In this document: one piece after another, positions 36,621-47,078 of the stretch
Layout: each line of letters starts with the position of its first letter
Position numbering within the stretch: the stretch's first letter is position 1
Source of the DNA: Bacteroidetes bacterium UBA1312
GTDB taxonomy: Bacteria; Bacteroidota; Bacteroidia; Chitinophagales; Chitinophagaceae
DNA length: 64,000 bases
Assembly (NCBI GenBank): GCA_002307135.1
Contig: DBTQ01000013.1
Span: forward strand, 199,992 to 263,991
Reading direction: 5' to 3'
The notes under the pieces: generated by a model
Seen by the model: only the letters and a program-made list of their open reading frames with translations
Databases searched by the model: none
What the model was told of the DNA's origin: nothing
Translations under genes and position numbers: made by a program

Positions 36621-37694
36621 TTAATTGCAAGAGAACGCTAGAACAAATCCTGCACCACCAGTGGTGGTTGGCGTTGAGCATGATCCGGCAACCACTGTCA
36701 TCAATGTGCCGGCAGAAACACTGCTTGATGCAGTAGCAGAGCCGGTGGCCCCATTGGTGGCACTAGCCATGGTAAACGATAATAAAGCGGTGCTGCTAAG
36801 CGATAGCGTGGAGCCGGACACTGAAACTTGGCATAGGTTGTAGGTTGTTGTGCTGCCACTATAATTATATACCGTCATACTTGGTTTACATGCGGTAGGG
36901 GCAACGACTGCTGCTGTTAATATAGCTGAAGTCGCAACACCGCCAGTCGGCCCTTGGTATGTAGATAACCCATTATGGCCGGAGACAGAATAGGGTATCC
37001 CCGCAGGGCTTGCGCCTGATGCGCCACCTGGCACAGTTGCCCATGACGCCGTGGAGCCATCTGTTGTAAGGTACTTACCACTATTACCGGTCTGGGCTGG
37101 CAGGCTGCTGCTGCCGGATGGCGTAGTCCATGTTACGTCAGTACCATCATAGCCAATCACTTGGCCACTTGTTGCACCAACGCTACTTATCTTTGGTAAG
37201 GTTACCGCATTGGCAGCAAGGTCTGTAGTGCCAATACTACCTGACAAATTAAGTTTACTATAAGCAATTGCAGCTGTTGTGCTGACATCTGAATTGGTGA
37301 TCGTGCCATCCAGGATTTTGGCCGAAGTAATAGAACTATTAGCTACGCCTGGATTAGGATAAGTGCCTGTAAGGTCGCCTCCTGCTGGGCCAGTTGGCGC
37401 ACCGCTACCTAAGAGTTGCCAATTTGGTGAGGCAGGAGTACCTTGATTTGAGTAAAACCCAGCGGTGCCATCTGTCTGGAATATCAACAGACCAGTAGCA
37501 GGAGCAGGAATGGCTAGTTTTTGTGACGCTGCCATGCGTGGCACCAACATTCCTTTACTAGTACTTTTTACATCCAGCATGGCGCTGCTGTCGGGTGTAG
37601 AGGCATCTGCATTAATGCCTACATTCTGAGCGTTTGCCCCTATCGCTGTCAGCAATAAAAAAGAGAGTAATGTTGTTTTCATATAATTGCTCAT
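36621..37694 (-). CDS. Exported tail-fibre-like structural protein
   Basis: A 357-residue exported protein; the signal is MKTTLLSFLLLTAIGANAQ, preceded by four residues, so the ATG at 37682 is an equally good start. The body starts NVGINADASTPDSSAMLDV and KGMLVPRM, then has GDLTGTYPNPGVANSSI and TDLAANAVTLPKIS, the low-complexity repeats typical of Bacteroidota proteins related to phage tail fibres and collagen-like surface proteins. It has no T9SS tail. It is the last gene of a three-gene exported set, 21 bases after the preceding gene. Confidence 0.85.
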   Translation of the reverse strand: MSNYMKTTLLSFLLLTAIGANAQNVGINADASTPDSSAMLDVKSTSKGMLVPRMAASQKLAIPAPATGLLIFQTDGTAGFYSNQGTPASPNWQLLGSGAPTGPAGGDLTGTYPNPGVANSSITSAKILDGTITNSDVSTTAAIAYSKLNLSGSIGTTDLAANAVTLPKISSVGATSGQVIGYDGTDVTWTTPSGSSSLPAQTGNSGKYLTTDGSTASWATVPGGASGASPAGIPYSVSGHNGLSTYQGPTGGVATSAILTAAVVAPTACKPSMTVYNYSGSTTTYNLCQVSVSGSTLSLSSTALLSFTMASATNGATGSATASSSVSAGTLMTVVAGSCSTPTTTGGAGFVLAFSCN

Positions 37695-37715
37695 TTCAAT
37701 TTTATAGTTTTGTGT

Positions 37716-39080
37716 TTATTGATCGTTTTTAATGAATTTTATATTAGGGTATTGACTATCACTAAGCTGAAGCAAATAGCTGCCTGAAGTAAGCTGAGCA
37801 ACATTGATTGGTAATTTGTTTTTGCCAATTTTGACTATAATATCTTTGGTCAGTACTATTTGTCCCACTTGATTGAACACTTGTATTTTGGCTTCCTTAT
37901 TTTCACTAGCATTAAATACAAGATTCAAAAAGTCATTAGAAGGGTTGGGGTAAAAGCTGATTGAATAATCTTGAGTTGCTATAGATCTAATACTAATAAT
38001 CGGTGAATAGGAGCAACTTCCACTATTGCCAATTATTTTAAGCCTGTAAAAAGCAATTGGGACAAATAGTATAAGATCGGTTGTGGTATACTCGTTTCTA
38101 CTAACAGCTCTGTTTCCTAATGAAGGAACGGTGGTAAGGTTGTCGAATTTGACACCATCAGTACTCTTTTGAACTTCAAACATGCTTATGTCTTTTTCAT
38201 TTGTCGTAATCCATTTTAAAACGACGGACGAATTATTACTGTTACCGGTAAAACTGAGCAGTTGAAGTGGTAATGCTGCACTAATGTTCCCAAGTGTAAT
38301 TCGGTTAAGCGAGTCAAGGCTATTTTCAATAAGATAGTTGGCTGTGGTATCTAGCGAAGCAAACCCTTTCAGATTCCAACTGCTGCCGTAGGTAGCTGAG
38401 CTAAAAAGCTGTAACTGGCTTTCTGTAAGCCCGCCAAGTTCATGATTTAAATAGTAGAATTTTACACTTGCATTAAGCCCTCCATTATTGGTTGGTAGCA
38501 CATCGTAATATCTATAGATACTATTGCCTGATGCACTGATGCCTACTTGTTGCTGGTGTCCCCTACGGATAATTGTTGAGCCGAGATTGCTACTGCTCGT
38601 TATCTCAATCCCCATATTGCCTGGGTTTTGTGCGGATGGAGCATTTAGTGTTGCAGTACGCTGAGTATAACCGCCGCTCGTACCTGTTATATAAGAATTA
38701 CTGCTTTCGCCACTTAGTACACCAGTCGTCCCAAGATCAAGATTGTATCCATTAAGATCTAAAATACCTGATATAAAATTGACACTATCAGTTACAGCAG
38801 TATTGTTGTTAAGTACTACGCCAGAGACGTTGTTGACCGTAATGTTGGCAATGCTCGAGGTGCTGCTAATACTTGTAGGAGTGCTTGACAAGCCTTTAAA
38901 AACAATAAAACTTCCGGGAGTGGATATAGTGCCCGTATTAGAAAGGCTGCTATTATTGAGTACAATATTACTTCCCGAGGTTGCTACCAAATTGGCTCCG
39001 GAGCGAATGAATAATTGGGCACTTGCCGAGGATGCCGCTATCAAAAGAGTTAATTGTAACAGTATATATTTGTTGCGCAT
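37716..39080 (-). CDS. T9SS-secreted protein (454 aa)
   Basis: An exported protein with a signal peptide (LLQLTLLIAASSASAQ). The first 240 residues are serine- and threonine-rich beta helix-like sequence (NITVNNVSGVVLNNNTAV). The middle part LQLLSFTGNSNNSSVVLKW is the usual linker before a sorting tail, and residues about 375-454 form a T9SS type A sorting domain (SFYPNPSNDFLNL). Probably a surface or matrix component. It is located between two other exported-protein genes on the same strand. Confidence 0.86.
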   Translation of the reverse strand: MRNKYILLQLTLLIAASSASAQLFIRSGANLVATSGSNIVLNNSSLSNTGTISTPGSFIVFKGLSSTPTSISSTSSIANITVNNVSGVVLNNNTAVTDSVNFISGILDLNGYNLDLGTTGVLSGESSNSYITGTSGGYTQRTATLNAPSAQNPGNMGIEITSSSNLGSTIIRRGHQQQVGISASGNSIYRYYDVLPTNNGGLNASVKFYYLNHELGGLTESQLQLFSSATYGSSWNLKGFASLDTTANYLIENSLDSLNRITLGNISAALPLQLLSFTGNSNNSSVVLKWITTNEKDISMFEVQKSTDGVKFDNLTTVPSLGNRAVSRNEYTTTDLILFVPIAFYRLKIIGNSGSCSYSPIISIRSIATQDYSISFYPNPSNDFLNLVFNASENKEAKIQVFNQVGQIVLTKDIIVKIGKNKLPINVAQLTSGSYLLQLSDSQYPNIKFIKNDQ

Positions 39081-39137
39081 GTTTATGATTCGTTTAATGC
39101 TAGACTTTTGATCTAAAGATTAGCGCTCTATCCTGCG

Positions 39138-41063
39138 CTACTGTTTTTCCACAGTCATCCCCGCCCTTTGCCCATCTGTACCTGTAAGCTGTAATAGGTA
39201 AGTGCCGGATGACAGATTAGATGTATTGATCTCTTGCCGATCATTTGTTACTAGGCTGCTATATACCTGTTGACCTAAAACATTAAACAGCCTTGCCAGA
39301 GTGCCGATAGGGGCATGTTCTATCAGCAAGGTGTTTGTCATCGGGTTAGGATAGACGATAAGATTAGGAAATGCCGCAATGTTGGAAACAGAAGTGGTAA
39401 TGCTGATGCTACTGCAATATGTATTACGACCACAAGCTGAATAAGCAGTAACGCAAGCCGAGTAAGAGCCCTTTGTTGTATAGGTATGAGCGACCGTTGC
39501 ACCTTTTGCATGAGTTCCATCCCCGAAATCCCAAATCAGGCTGTCTAAAGAGAGCGTTGTGCCGGTATAGACGAAATTGACAGTACCTGTTCCTGTATGT
39601 GTATAGTTGGCTACCGGTGCCACACAGTTACAATCGTATCCGAATTTCATAATGAAAAAATCAGAATTGCCACCTACAGATGTGTACGCACCTATACCTC
39701 CAGCTTTAATACTATCTTCAACCTGTCCACCAATATACAAGTTGCCCTTGCTATCTCCTACGATTACATTGGCCTGATCGTAATAACCATCTCCGTGCAT
39801 ACTTTTTAGTACTAAAGGGTTACCGGCGGTATCGACTACAGCTAGAAATGGATCTATACCGATACCGGCGGATATCGTATCTGTACCATTTGCTACCTGC
39901 TGAAAAAAGTAACCGGCAGCAGCTACTTTATATCCATTTAGTGTAATAGATACAAACGCATCGCTGCTATTACCGTCATAGTGTTTTACCCAAATAGGAT
40001 TTGCATTGGTGTCTGTTTTTAAAATAACGGAAATGTTATCCCAGTATGGAGGAAAAGTATTACAGGTGGCAGTAATGCTTCGGAAAGTAAATTTGGTAGC
40101 ACCCGCAAGAGTTGGATTTTGAGCCGCTCCTGAAAAATACAAATGACCTGCACTATCACCGGCAATACCAGTAAATCCTGATACTGCCGTGCCTCCGGCG
40201 GTATCCATATCGTACTTCCAAACTAAATTGCGATTGGTGTCAAATGCAGCCGCAAAAAACTGATCTGTTCCGTAGTTCACGCTCTTTTCTCCAAATGCGT
40301 ACAATTTTCCGTTATTACCAATTATAGCACCATCCAAATACCAGGAAGAGTCAATAGCTAATTTTTTGATATTGAGCAGCGCGCCTGTAGGGCTATACAT
40401 TAAATCATAAGTCGCAAACTGGCTGGTTAGGGTAGGAGTTAAGTGTACGCCAGCTTTTGTATAATTAATATAATGTACATTATTTACTTTGTCTAGTAAT
40501 ATAAAATTCGAGTATGACCAGGAATGTAAATATGTTGCAGAAGTATTGTCCCCTATAAAATTGATCCAGTTATAATTACCCAATGTATCAAACTGTATCA
40601 GTCCGTTTAACTGGTTCTCGTGACCGCTTATACCCAATGAGCCAATTTTCAATGGGTTACCATTACTGGAAAATAAACCAGCAACATAAATATGACCCAA
40701 GCTATCGGCCAATAAGCTGTAAGAACCAGTTGTCGCCCAGGACGTTATAATTTTAGCGAAACGCATCTGCCCATCGCAGGTATAGCTGGTAAGTAGCAGG
40801 TTGGCACTACAACCTATATAGGGAGAATGGAATGTATCTGCGACTAACGGAAGTGCACCTACTTCGCTCAATGCATATACATTATTATTATGATCAACAC
40901 ACATCTGATAAGTGCCTTCTACTTTCCATGCGCCCGGTGTGGTAGCCATGTATATTCCCTCTCCTGTTCCTCCTCCTTTTACCCATTTAAAAGACTGGGC
41001 ATCGGCGCTTGGAGCGCAGAGCAGAAAAGAAAATAATACATTTAATAGTACTACTTTATTCAT
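39138..41063 (-). CDS. T9SS-secreted protein with PKD domain
   Basis: A 641-residue exported protein. After a signal peptide (VVLLNVLFSFLLCAPSADAQ) comes a long region of SBBP/propeller-like repeats (DSLGHIYVAGLFSSNG, DSKGNLYIGGQVEDS). Near 485-555 is a PKD domain (LIWDFGDGTHAKGATVAHTY). The last 75 residues are a T9SS sorting domain (LIVYPNPMTNTLLI). It is the first gene of the minus-strand exported set and starts 213 bases from the divergent propeller kinase, which may regulate it. Confidence 0.88.
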   Translation of the reverse strand: MNKVVLLNVLFSFLLCAPSADAQSFKWVKGGGTGEGIYMATTPGAWKVEGTYQMCVDHNNNVYALSEVGALPLVADTFHSPYIGCSANLLLTSYTCDGQMRFAKIITSWATTGSYSLLADSLGHIYVAGLFSSNGNPLKIGSLGISGHENQLNGLIQFDTLGNYNWINFIGDNTSATYLHSWSYSNFILLDKVNNVHYINYTKAGVHLTPTLTSQFATYDLMYSPTGALLNIKKLAIDSSWYLDGAIIGNNGKLYAFGEKSVNYGTDQFFAAAFDTNRNLVWKYDMDTAGGTAVSGFTGIAGDSAGHLYFSGAAQNPTLAGATKFTFRSITATCNTFPPYWDNISVILKTDTNANPIWVKHYDGNSSDAFVSITLNGYKVAAAGYFFQQVANGTDTISAGIGIDPFLAVVDTAGNPLVLKSMHGDGYYDQANVIVGDSKGNLYIGGQVEDSIKAGGIGAYTSVGGNSDFFIMKFGYDCNCVAPVANYTHTGTGTVNFVYTGTTLSLDSLIWDFGDGTHAKGATVAHTYTTKGSYSACVTAYSACGRNTYCSSISITTSVSNIAAFPNLIVYPNPMTNTLLIEHAPIGTLARLFNVLGQQVYSSLVTNDRQEINTSNLSSGTYLLQLTGTDGQRAGMTVEKQ

Positions 41064-41276
41064 GGTTTTTAATGTTTAGTGGGAGGTAAATTGAATGTCA
41101 AATAATTTTCTTTAAAGTTATGTTGTTGTACTTCGGGCAACCTTACAATTGTTATGAAAGATCGATTTGAACAAACGAAATACAGAAATATGGTAACGAA
41201 CATCTGCTCATATTACCTTATGCTCTTTTACTGAAAATATTACCAGTACTTTTGGTTTATCAAACGCTAATGAAAG

Positions 41277-44200
41277 TTGATTGCTAATCATAAAAAGACA
41301 AGCCTAGCCCCCAAAAGTATCAGGCAATGTGCACTGATTGGTATGCTCATTTTTTTATTGAGTTCTGTAGGGTTTTGCGTTGGCAAAGAATTCGCTTCAT
41401 ATAATCTGAATATTAACAACGGCTTGCCTTCCAACCATGTGTATAGCACTATAACAGACAGGTTTGGCTATTTGTGGATAGCTACCGATAAAGGCATCGT
41501 TTGTTACAATGGGTATAATCTGAAAGTCTTTGATCTTTCCTGCGGACTTTCTAACATGGACACATGGCGGCTTATTGAGGATAAAAGCGATCGTATCTGG
41601 CTATGTAATATCAGTGATGCGGTCGGTTATATACGCAATGGTCAATATCATGAAGCATACCTTAAAGACACACAACTCTATTTTTATCCAAGATATATTT
41701 TGCCTTATGGAAAGGGAATTGCTTTTCTGTCCAATAAGAAAAGGGATGATTTATTTGAAAGTCTTTGTATTGCGCAAAGCGACACAGTGCATACTTATAC
41801 TATTAATCAATTTCCGGGTGGCAGGTGTACCATAAATGAAAATGGGGAACTGGTGGTAATTGCACGCGATACCATTTGGCAGCTATCACTAGGGACTTTT
41901 TTGACTAATTACCACTTCAAAAAACTATGTCCTCTGAATCCTGATTTTTTAAAACCTTCGGGTGGTTATCTACTTACCATGTCTGGTTATTTATTTTATT
42001 ACGACATAAAAGGAGGTGGACTTAACGTCCTGAATATTACCACAAAAAAATATAGTGTACTAAAATTTGACAGTAATGGTCAGAATGACAAAATAATACT
42101 TGTTTATACTATTAATAGTACGCTGTATGTGGTTGGAGAAAAAAATATTTACATCCTCAACAATGCGTTGAAATTGGTGAATACTATAGCCATAGAAACT
42201 CTTACGAATGTGAAGCTTACCAATGGCAATAATGCCACCTATATGCAGACGAATGACCTCTGGGGAACACTTGTTGCTAGCTACTCTGGGTTGTTCATTA
42301 ATTATGTTGGGAACCATAAATTTAAGAAAGTGGCCTCTTTAAATCTGGATAATTATGTTCATAAAGGTCATGCAGGTGATGGTACCGATTACTGGTGGAA
42401 TAACCAGAATAGTACGTTGATGGCCTTAAAGGATACCACTGTAGTCTATAAAAAAAAGATACGCTTACCAGAAATAAGAAAAATAGTACCTTATAATAAC
42501 GTGCAATCTATTATACTTGCCCATTCAAATCTCTACTATATAAATAATGCTACAGGCGCAATATCTGGGTTCTGTAATAACAATTTTAAACTTTATTTCG
42601 TCGCAGATGCGGTAGTAAAAGACAGTTCTGATTACTATCTACTTACAGACCAAGTCTTTTGTTTATCTCATATCCGAGTACGAAATGGCGACATTTCTGA
42701 AAAACGTTTTAATAATGACAAATACAATTTTAGGTACACCAATATTACATACGACAGTTTGCGTGGGCATTTGTGGATGTATTTCGCAAAAAAAATACTC
42801 ATCAGCACGACAAATAAAGATATCCTCATTTCAAAAGAAATGCTGTCAACACTTGGCATTAAAAATATAGAAAACATAACCATTGACAACAAATACGGCA
42901 ATATTTTCATCAAAGATATTGATAAGCTGTACCTCTTTGACCCAGGCAACATGTCGTTTCGCACGTTGTTTAGTAACTATAACTTAGCCAATGCCCGTAT
43001 CCGCATTGATGACGGATCACTTGTTATTGCGGGTAGCTTTGGTGTTCTGTTCAGTAGAATAGTGGGGGTTGGGCAACTAAGTAAACCGATGTTATACAAC
43101 AACACAAAACATCTACTTTATAACTATATAGAAGACCTGCAGTTAACCGGTGGCAACCTGCTCTTAAAAACTGATAATGGATTGTATCATGCTTTAATAC
43201 CAACTGATAGTTGTTTTTCGGACAGTGCAACTCCGGCTTCAGTGAAATACAAGTTTATTGTTGCTTATAACGATAGTGTTCATAATATCAATAGCCAGGA
43301 TACAGTCAGGCTGGATCAACGACATTTAAAACTTGCTTTTGATATTATAAACCCTACAGGAACTGGCCGGCTTCAGTTTCAGTATTCATTGCCAGATGAA
43401 GATGGCAACTGGTATGAGTTAAATGGCAATGAGTTGCTACTACCTACTTTGCAGTCCGGCTATTATTATAACCTTTCTATAAAGGCAAGAGATAATGCGT
43501 GGCAAAGCAATGTGATGAAAGTTCATTTGTATGTGATTCCAAAGTGGTGGCAAACAGTAAGCGGCAAGCGAATAATCTTTATTACTGCAGGCCTTGTTTT
43601 TATATTGTTGCTGCTTCTGGTAATTGTTGTTACTAGGAATATTGTCAACAGGAAAAACATCTTGAAATATGAACGAATACAGTTAGAGCTAAAGTCTGTA
43701 TATGCGCAAATAAACCCTCATTTTATTTTCAATACACTAAATCTAGCCCTGTTGTTTATTGAAAAAAGAAAAATGGAAGAGGCTTACCGGCATGTCTCGA
43801 AATTCTCAAAACTATTGAGAGCCTATATGAAATCTGCACGCAACAAATTCATTAGCATAAAAGAAGAAGTAATTAACTTGGAGCAATATATAGAACTGCA
43901 ACAGGCAAGATTTGAAAACCGTTTTGAATATCGTATTGATATAGATAATAAGATAGACATACTGCTTACAAAAATTCCATCTTTACTGCTACAGCCATTT
44001 GTAGAAAATGCGATCAACCACGGCTTGCTCTACAAAGAAGATATAGGTCACCTGACAATCACGTTTCAAAAAGACGAACAGAAAAATAAAATTATATGTA
44101 AAATAGAAGATGATGGTATAGGACGAGAGGAGGCGGCCATAATAAAAGAACAAGAAGCAATCCCACGTCAGTCATACGGTAATGAACTAGTAACAGATTT

Positions 44201-44309
44201 GATCTCTATGTTCAACCGTTATGAAAAGATCAACATACAACTGAGCTACATAGATAAGCAATATCCTGAAACCGGAACAATAGTTATTATTACAATTACC
44301 TATGAATAA
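41277..44309 (+). CDS. Two-component propeller sensor histidine kinase (second paralogue)
   Basis: A 1010-residue sensor with the same plan as the one at 15970. The chosen start is TTG at 41277, giving a long signal peptide (CALIGMLIFLLSSVGFC); an in-frame ATG at 41343 falls inside that segment. Propeller repeats begin SYNLNINNGLPSNHVYS and FGYLWIATDKG. A Y_Y_Y-like domain precedes a transmembrane helix near residues 764-790. The His_kinase domain has H815 (QINPHFIFNTLN) and an HATPase with FVENAINHG and EDDGIGRE. The regulator gene overlaps its end by 8 bases, so the two are one operon. Confidence 0.92.
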   Translation: MIANHKKTSLAPKSIRQCALIGMLIFLLSSVGFCVGKEFASYNLNINNGLPSNHVYSTITDRFGYLWIATDKGIVCYNGYNLKVFDLSCGLSNMDTWRLIEDKSDRIWLCNISDAVGYIRNGQYHEAYLKDTQLYFYPRYILPYGKGIAFLSNKKRDDLFESLCIAQSDTVHTYTINQFPGGRCTINENGELVVIARDTIWQLSLGTFLTNYHFKKLCPLNPDFLKPSGGYLLTMSGYLFYYDIKGGGLNVLNITTKKYSVLKFDSNGQNDKIILVYTINSTLYVVGEKNIYILNNALKLVNTIAIETLTNVKLTNGNNATYMQTNDLWGTLVASYSGLFINYVGNHKFKKVASLNLDNYVHKGHAGDGTDYWWNNQNSTLMALKDTTVVYKKKIRLPEIRKIVPYNNVQSIILAHSNLYYINNATGAISGFCNNNFKLYFVADAVVKDSSDYYLLTDQVFCLSHIRVRNGDISEKRFNNDKYNFRYTNITYDSLRGHLWMYFAKKILISTTNKDILISKEMLSTLGIKNIENITIDNKYGNIFIKDIDKLYLFDPGNMSFRTLFSNYNLANARIRIDDGSLVIAGSFGVLFSRIVGVGQLSKPMLYNNTKHLLYNYIEDLQLTGGNLLLKTDNGLYHALIPTDSCFSDSATPASVKYKFIVAYNDSVHNINSQDTVRLDQRHLKLAFDIINPTGTGRLQFQYSLPDEDGNWYELNGNELLLPTLQSGYYYNLSIKARDNAWQSNVMKVHLYVIPKWWQTVSGKRIIFITAGLVFILLLLLVIVVTRNIVNRKNILKYERIQLELKSVYAQINPHFIFNTLNLALLFIEKRKMEEAYRHVSKFSKLLRAYMKSARNKFISIKEEVINLEQYIELQQARFENRFEYRIDIDNKIDILLTKIPSLLLQPFVENAINHGLLYKEDIGHLTITFQKDEQKNKIICKIEDDGIGREEAAIIKEQEAIPRQSYGNELVTDLISMFNRYEKINIQLSYIDKQYPETGTIVIITITYE

Positions 44310-45045
44310 CAACCAACAATACAACTGTGTCATTATAGACGACGAAGATGGTGCTATCCAATTACTTCTTTCGCGGATAAAACTGTTTTTTAAAAACCTG
44401 GAAGTAAGTGCAACATTTACAAAATGGGAAATGGCGTACAATTATCTACAGACGAATGAGCCGGATATCATTTTTATGGATATTTCTATGCCTGGTACCA
44501 ATGGCATTAGGCTATTAAAAATGCTACCCCATATAGAAAGTGAGATAATTTTTATTACCGCTTACGCAGAGTACGCGCTAAGTGCATTTGAATTTACCAC
44601 ATCAGGGTATATTGTAAAGCCCATAGATGACACAGAGCTTGTTGCAGCGATCAACAAATCCTTTAAGAGCATACAGTATAAACGACTCGCAAAGCAAAGA
44701 ACAGATAATAGCAATATTGCGATGGAGCCTAAAATCGGTATTCCTGACTTTAAAGGGATCGAATATGTGAACCTAAAGAGCATTATATACTTTGAGGCGG
44801 CAAAACGTTATGTAAAAGTAGTAACCGTAGAGCGAGAAATATTAAGCTCTTATAACATCGGTAAATTTAAAGCGCTAACGGAAAAGTCATTTTTTTATCA
44901 GGTACATAGGTCTTACATTTTAAACCTAAATTATATAGAACGGTATGAACATACCGGTATTGTCGTATTGCACGGCGGAACGGAACTACCTGTTGCCAAA
45001 AACCTGAGGGAAGATTTTTTGAATATTTATGGTAAGATAAAATAA
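44302..45045 (+). CDS. LytTR response regulator (partner of the 41277 kinase)
   Basis: A 247-residue regulator. The receiver covers about 8-125, with D13/D14, phospho-acceptor D60 (IIFMDISMPGTNG) and K in YIVKPID. The LytTR domain occupies about 150-247 (GIEYVNLKSIIYFEAAKRY, FYQVHRSYILNLNYI, ELPVAKNLRED). It is translationally coupled to the kinase (8-base overlap). Divergent exported genes starting at 41063 are plausible targets, though no clear LytTR repeat was found in the intervening 213 bases. Confidence 0.94.
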   Translation: MNNNQQYNCVIIDDEDGAIQLLLSRIKLFFKNLEVSATFTKWEMAYNYLQTNEPDIIFMDISMPGTNGIRLLKMLPHIESEIIFITAYAEYALSAFEFTTSGYIVKPIDDTELVAAINKSFKSIQYKRLAKQRTDNSNIAMEPKIGIPDFKGIEYVNLKSIIYFEAAKRYVKVVTVEREILSSYNIGKFKALTEKSFFYQVHRSYILNLNYIERYEHTGIVVLHGGTELPVAKNLREDFLNIYGKIK

Positions 45046-45215
45046 AGGCTGCAATTAGAGGTTCTTAATTTAATTAATTGAAGAGTGGACGGAACCAAAA
45101 GCAATCGTAATACTTTCCCCTATGGTGGTTAGAGCACAAACATTCATGTCATTTGTGTGGATCCGTATGTCGAATTTATTTATCTTAGACATATTATTCG
45201 AAAAAAGATAATCTT

Positions 45216-46313
45216 ATGGTCTATAGTTTTTTTTGGAAGCGGAGTGCGTTTTTTCTTTTAATACTGATCATACCTTATGGACATGCCTGTGCTCAAAGTA
45301 GGGTTTGTTTTAACAACAGGTCAAGCGACAACGATATCAATTTTCCTCTCGGAGAAACGGAATCATTGCTACATACAGGGAACTACGCTGCTTTTTTTTA
45401 TGGGGAAACACACACCAGATATTTTGAACCCATGTTTAAACTGCATCTGGTAAAAATGCTCAACGCAGAACACGGGATTCGAGATGTATTTATGGAAATG
45501 GGGTTTGCGCCCGCTGTTGTATTCAATAAATTCCTTGAAACGGGTGATACTTCTTTAATAAAAATAAAAGTCCTTTACACCACAAGGTATTATATGGAAT
45601 TTTGGAAGCAGTTATACAACTACAATAAAAACCTACCTGAGTACAAAAAAATTAGGATCCATGGTGTAGATTTTGAAGCCACGACGGCATTTTTTCACGC
45701 ACTGCTATTGTTATTGCCGGACCAAGCTGACATCCCTGATCCTTTGACAGTTACTTTTCAAAAGCTAAGAAGATATTCAGATATGACTGCAATGAATCCG
45801 AAAGAGTTTGGTGAAAGAGTGAAAGAAATAAAAAATGTCTTCCATACGCATCGCGACAAAATTTCGAAACTATATGGAGATAATTACCGTATGGTAAATA
45901 AGATATTCGACAATGATATCACGATGACAGATAAGTTGCGAGACATAAAGATGTATAGGCATATTCAAACTGAGCTCACTGAAAATAAGATTGCTCGGTT
46001 CGTAGGCTTTTTTGGTGGTGATCATCTCAATTACGAATACAAGACCTCATTACCTAATCAGTTGATTGAAAATAAGAAGTTCAAAGACAAGATATTGACT
46101 ATTCGTGGTTTGTATTTTAATGCTTACGATAACTGGTCACATGAAACACTTGAATGCATTGGTGTTTACGACGAAAAAGAAGGACACACGCTCTACGAGC
46201 GTTATCGGGACAGCTCTTGTAGAGCGATACTTATTCCTTCTAGTTTCAAAGATGATATTCTAAAGAATTCCGCCGACTTTTACTTGTTGGTCAATGATCA
46301 GGCCATGCCATAA
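45216..46313 (+). CDS. Erythromycin-esterase-like exported protein
   Basis: A 365-residue exported protein (hydrophobic N-terminus, cleavage likely after GHACAQ at 27). The catalytic-like motif FFYGETHTRYFEP and the block DVFMEMGFAPAVVFNKFLETGD, then FWKQLYNYNKNLPEYKKI and GVDFE, resemble the Ere/succinoglycan-related esterase fold, in which a histidine and glutamates hydrolyse esters. Similarity is recognised by eye and is moderate; the substrate is unknown and a macrolide target should not be assumed. It stands alone. Confidence 0.65.
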   Translation: MVYSFFWKRSAFFLLILIIPYGHACAQSRVCFNNRSSDNDINFPLGETESLLHTGNYAAFFYGETHTRYFEPMFKLHLVKMLNAEHGIRDVFMEMGFAPAVVFNKFLETGDTSLIKIKVLYTTRYYMEFWKQLYNYNKNLPEYKKIRIHGVDFEATTAFFHALLLLLPDQADIPDPLTVTFQKLRRYSDMTAMNPKEFGERVKEIKNVFHTHRDKISKLYGDNYRMVNKIFDNDITMTDKLRDIKMYRHIQTELTENKIARFVGFFGGDHLNYEYKTSLPNQLIENKKFKDKILTIRGLYFNAYDNWSHETLECIGVYDEKEGHTLYERYRDSSCRAILIPSSFKDDILKNSADFYLLVNDQAMP

Positions 46314-46475
46314 CAGACTAAAAATAGACCCATCAAACTGTCTTCCGTCCGTCATAGGTGAAATACAATTGGGTGGATTCGGGAGAACAGCTCAAACATT
46401 CAATCAACAACAAATAAAACGGATGGAAACGATAGGCTCTGTTTTTAATTTGCTTCTCTTTGAATAAATATATGT

Positions 46476-46691
46476 GTGTATCCTAACCCTACTGAGGGGT
46501 ACCTTCAGTGTAAGGTTGGCAAATGGTCAAGGAACTATAGAAGTAATGGATATAAATGGACGTTTGCTACAATCAGTCAATGCCCGGCAAGCACTTACCA
46601 CATTAATATAGGTCCTATGGCAGTTGGCATATATTTAATTTGTGTAAACATGGATGGGGGTAATTATATTTGTAAACACATTAAAAACTAA
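46476..46691 (+). pseudogene. Frameshifted T9SS sorting-domain fragment
   Basis: The open frame begins VYPNPTEGYLQCKVG and ends AVGIYLICVNMDGGNYICKHIKN, which are the two ends of a T9SS tail. The middle is only sensible in a second frame: NGQGTIEVMDINGRLLQSVN at about 46520-46580. A shift near 46520 and a compensating one near 46595 therefore separate the pieces. No intact body for this secreted protein is found upstream; 46314-46475 carries only short fragments such as GGFGRTAQTFN. It is the remnant of a lost surface protein. Confidence 0.7.
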
Positions 46692-46696
46692 ATACC

Positions 46697-47053
46697 ATGA
46701 AAAGAAAATATTTCCTAGCTCTTTGTATAATAATGATTGGCAGCTATGGCTGCAAAAAGCATGATAATGACTGCCCAACAGATACTCAGTTTTATTGTAG
46801 TACCGCAAATTCGCTGGAGGACAAGTCATTCTTAGCAACTCTTGTAGCTAATAACCCAACAGGGAGAGGTATTTGGGAACTGACTTACAATTGTAAACAG
46901 GGATATTTGATAATAGATTCTCCCATTGATGCAACTCATTATACTGACTGTGCAGGCAATGAATTGTATCAAAATGGTGGAGTTCGTACAGGTAATTACC
47001 CCAATGATTTTGATAGTAAAACCAGCTATAAAAAGCAGATATATCCACAATAA
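46697..47053 (+). CDS. Small lipoprotein of unknown function (118 aa)
   Basis: A 118-residue protein with a signal peptide and lipobox (IMIGSYGCKK, lipidated cysteine about residue 19). It has five further cysteines (DNDCPTDTQFYC, YNCKQ, YTDCAG), which may form disulfides in the periplasm. No family is recognised. A hairpin terminator follows 26 bases after the stop. It starts 6 bases after the broken T9SS fragment, so the pair may once have been co-transcribed. Confidence 0.7.
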   Translation: MKRKYFLALCIIMIGSYGCKKHDNDCPTDTQFYCSTANSLEDKSFLATLVANNPTGRGIWELTYNCKQGYLIIDSPIDATHYTDCAGNELYQNGGVRTGNYPNDFDSKTSYKKQIYPQ

Positions 47054-47078
47054 ATAGCATTGTTAGTAACAGAATAAT

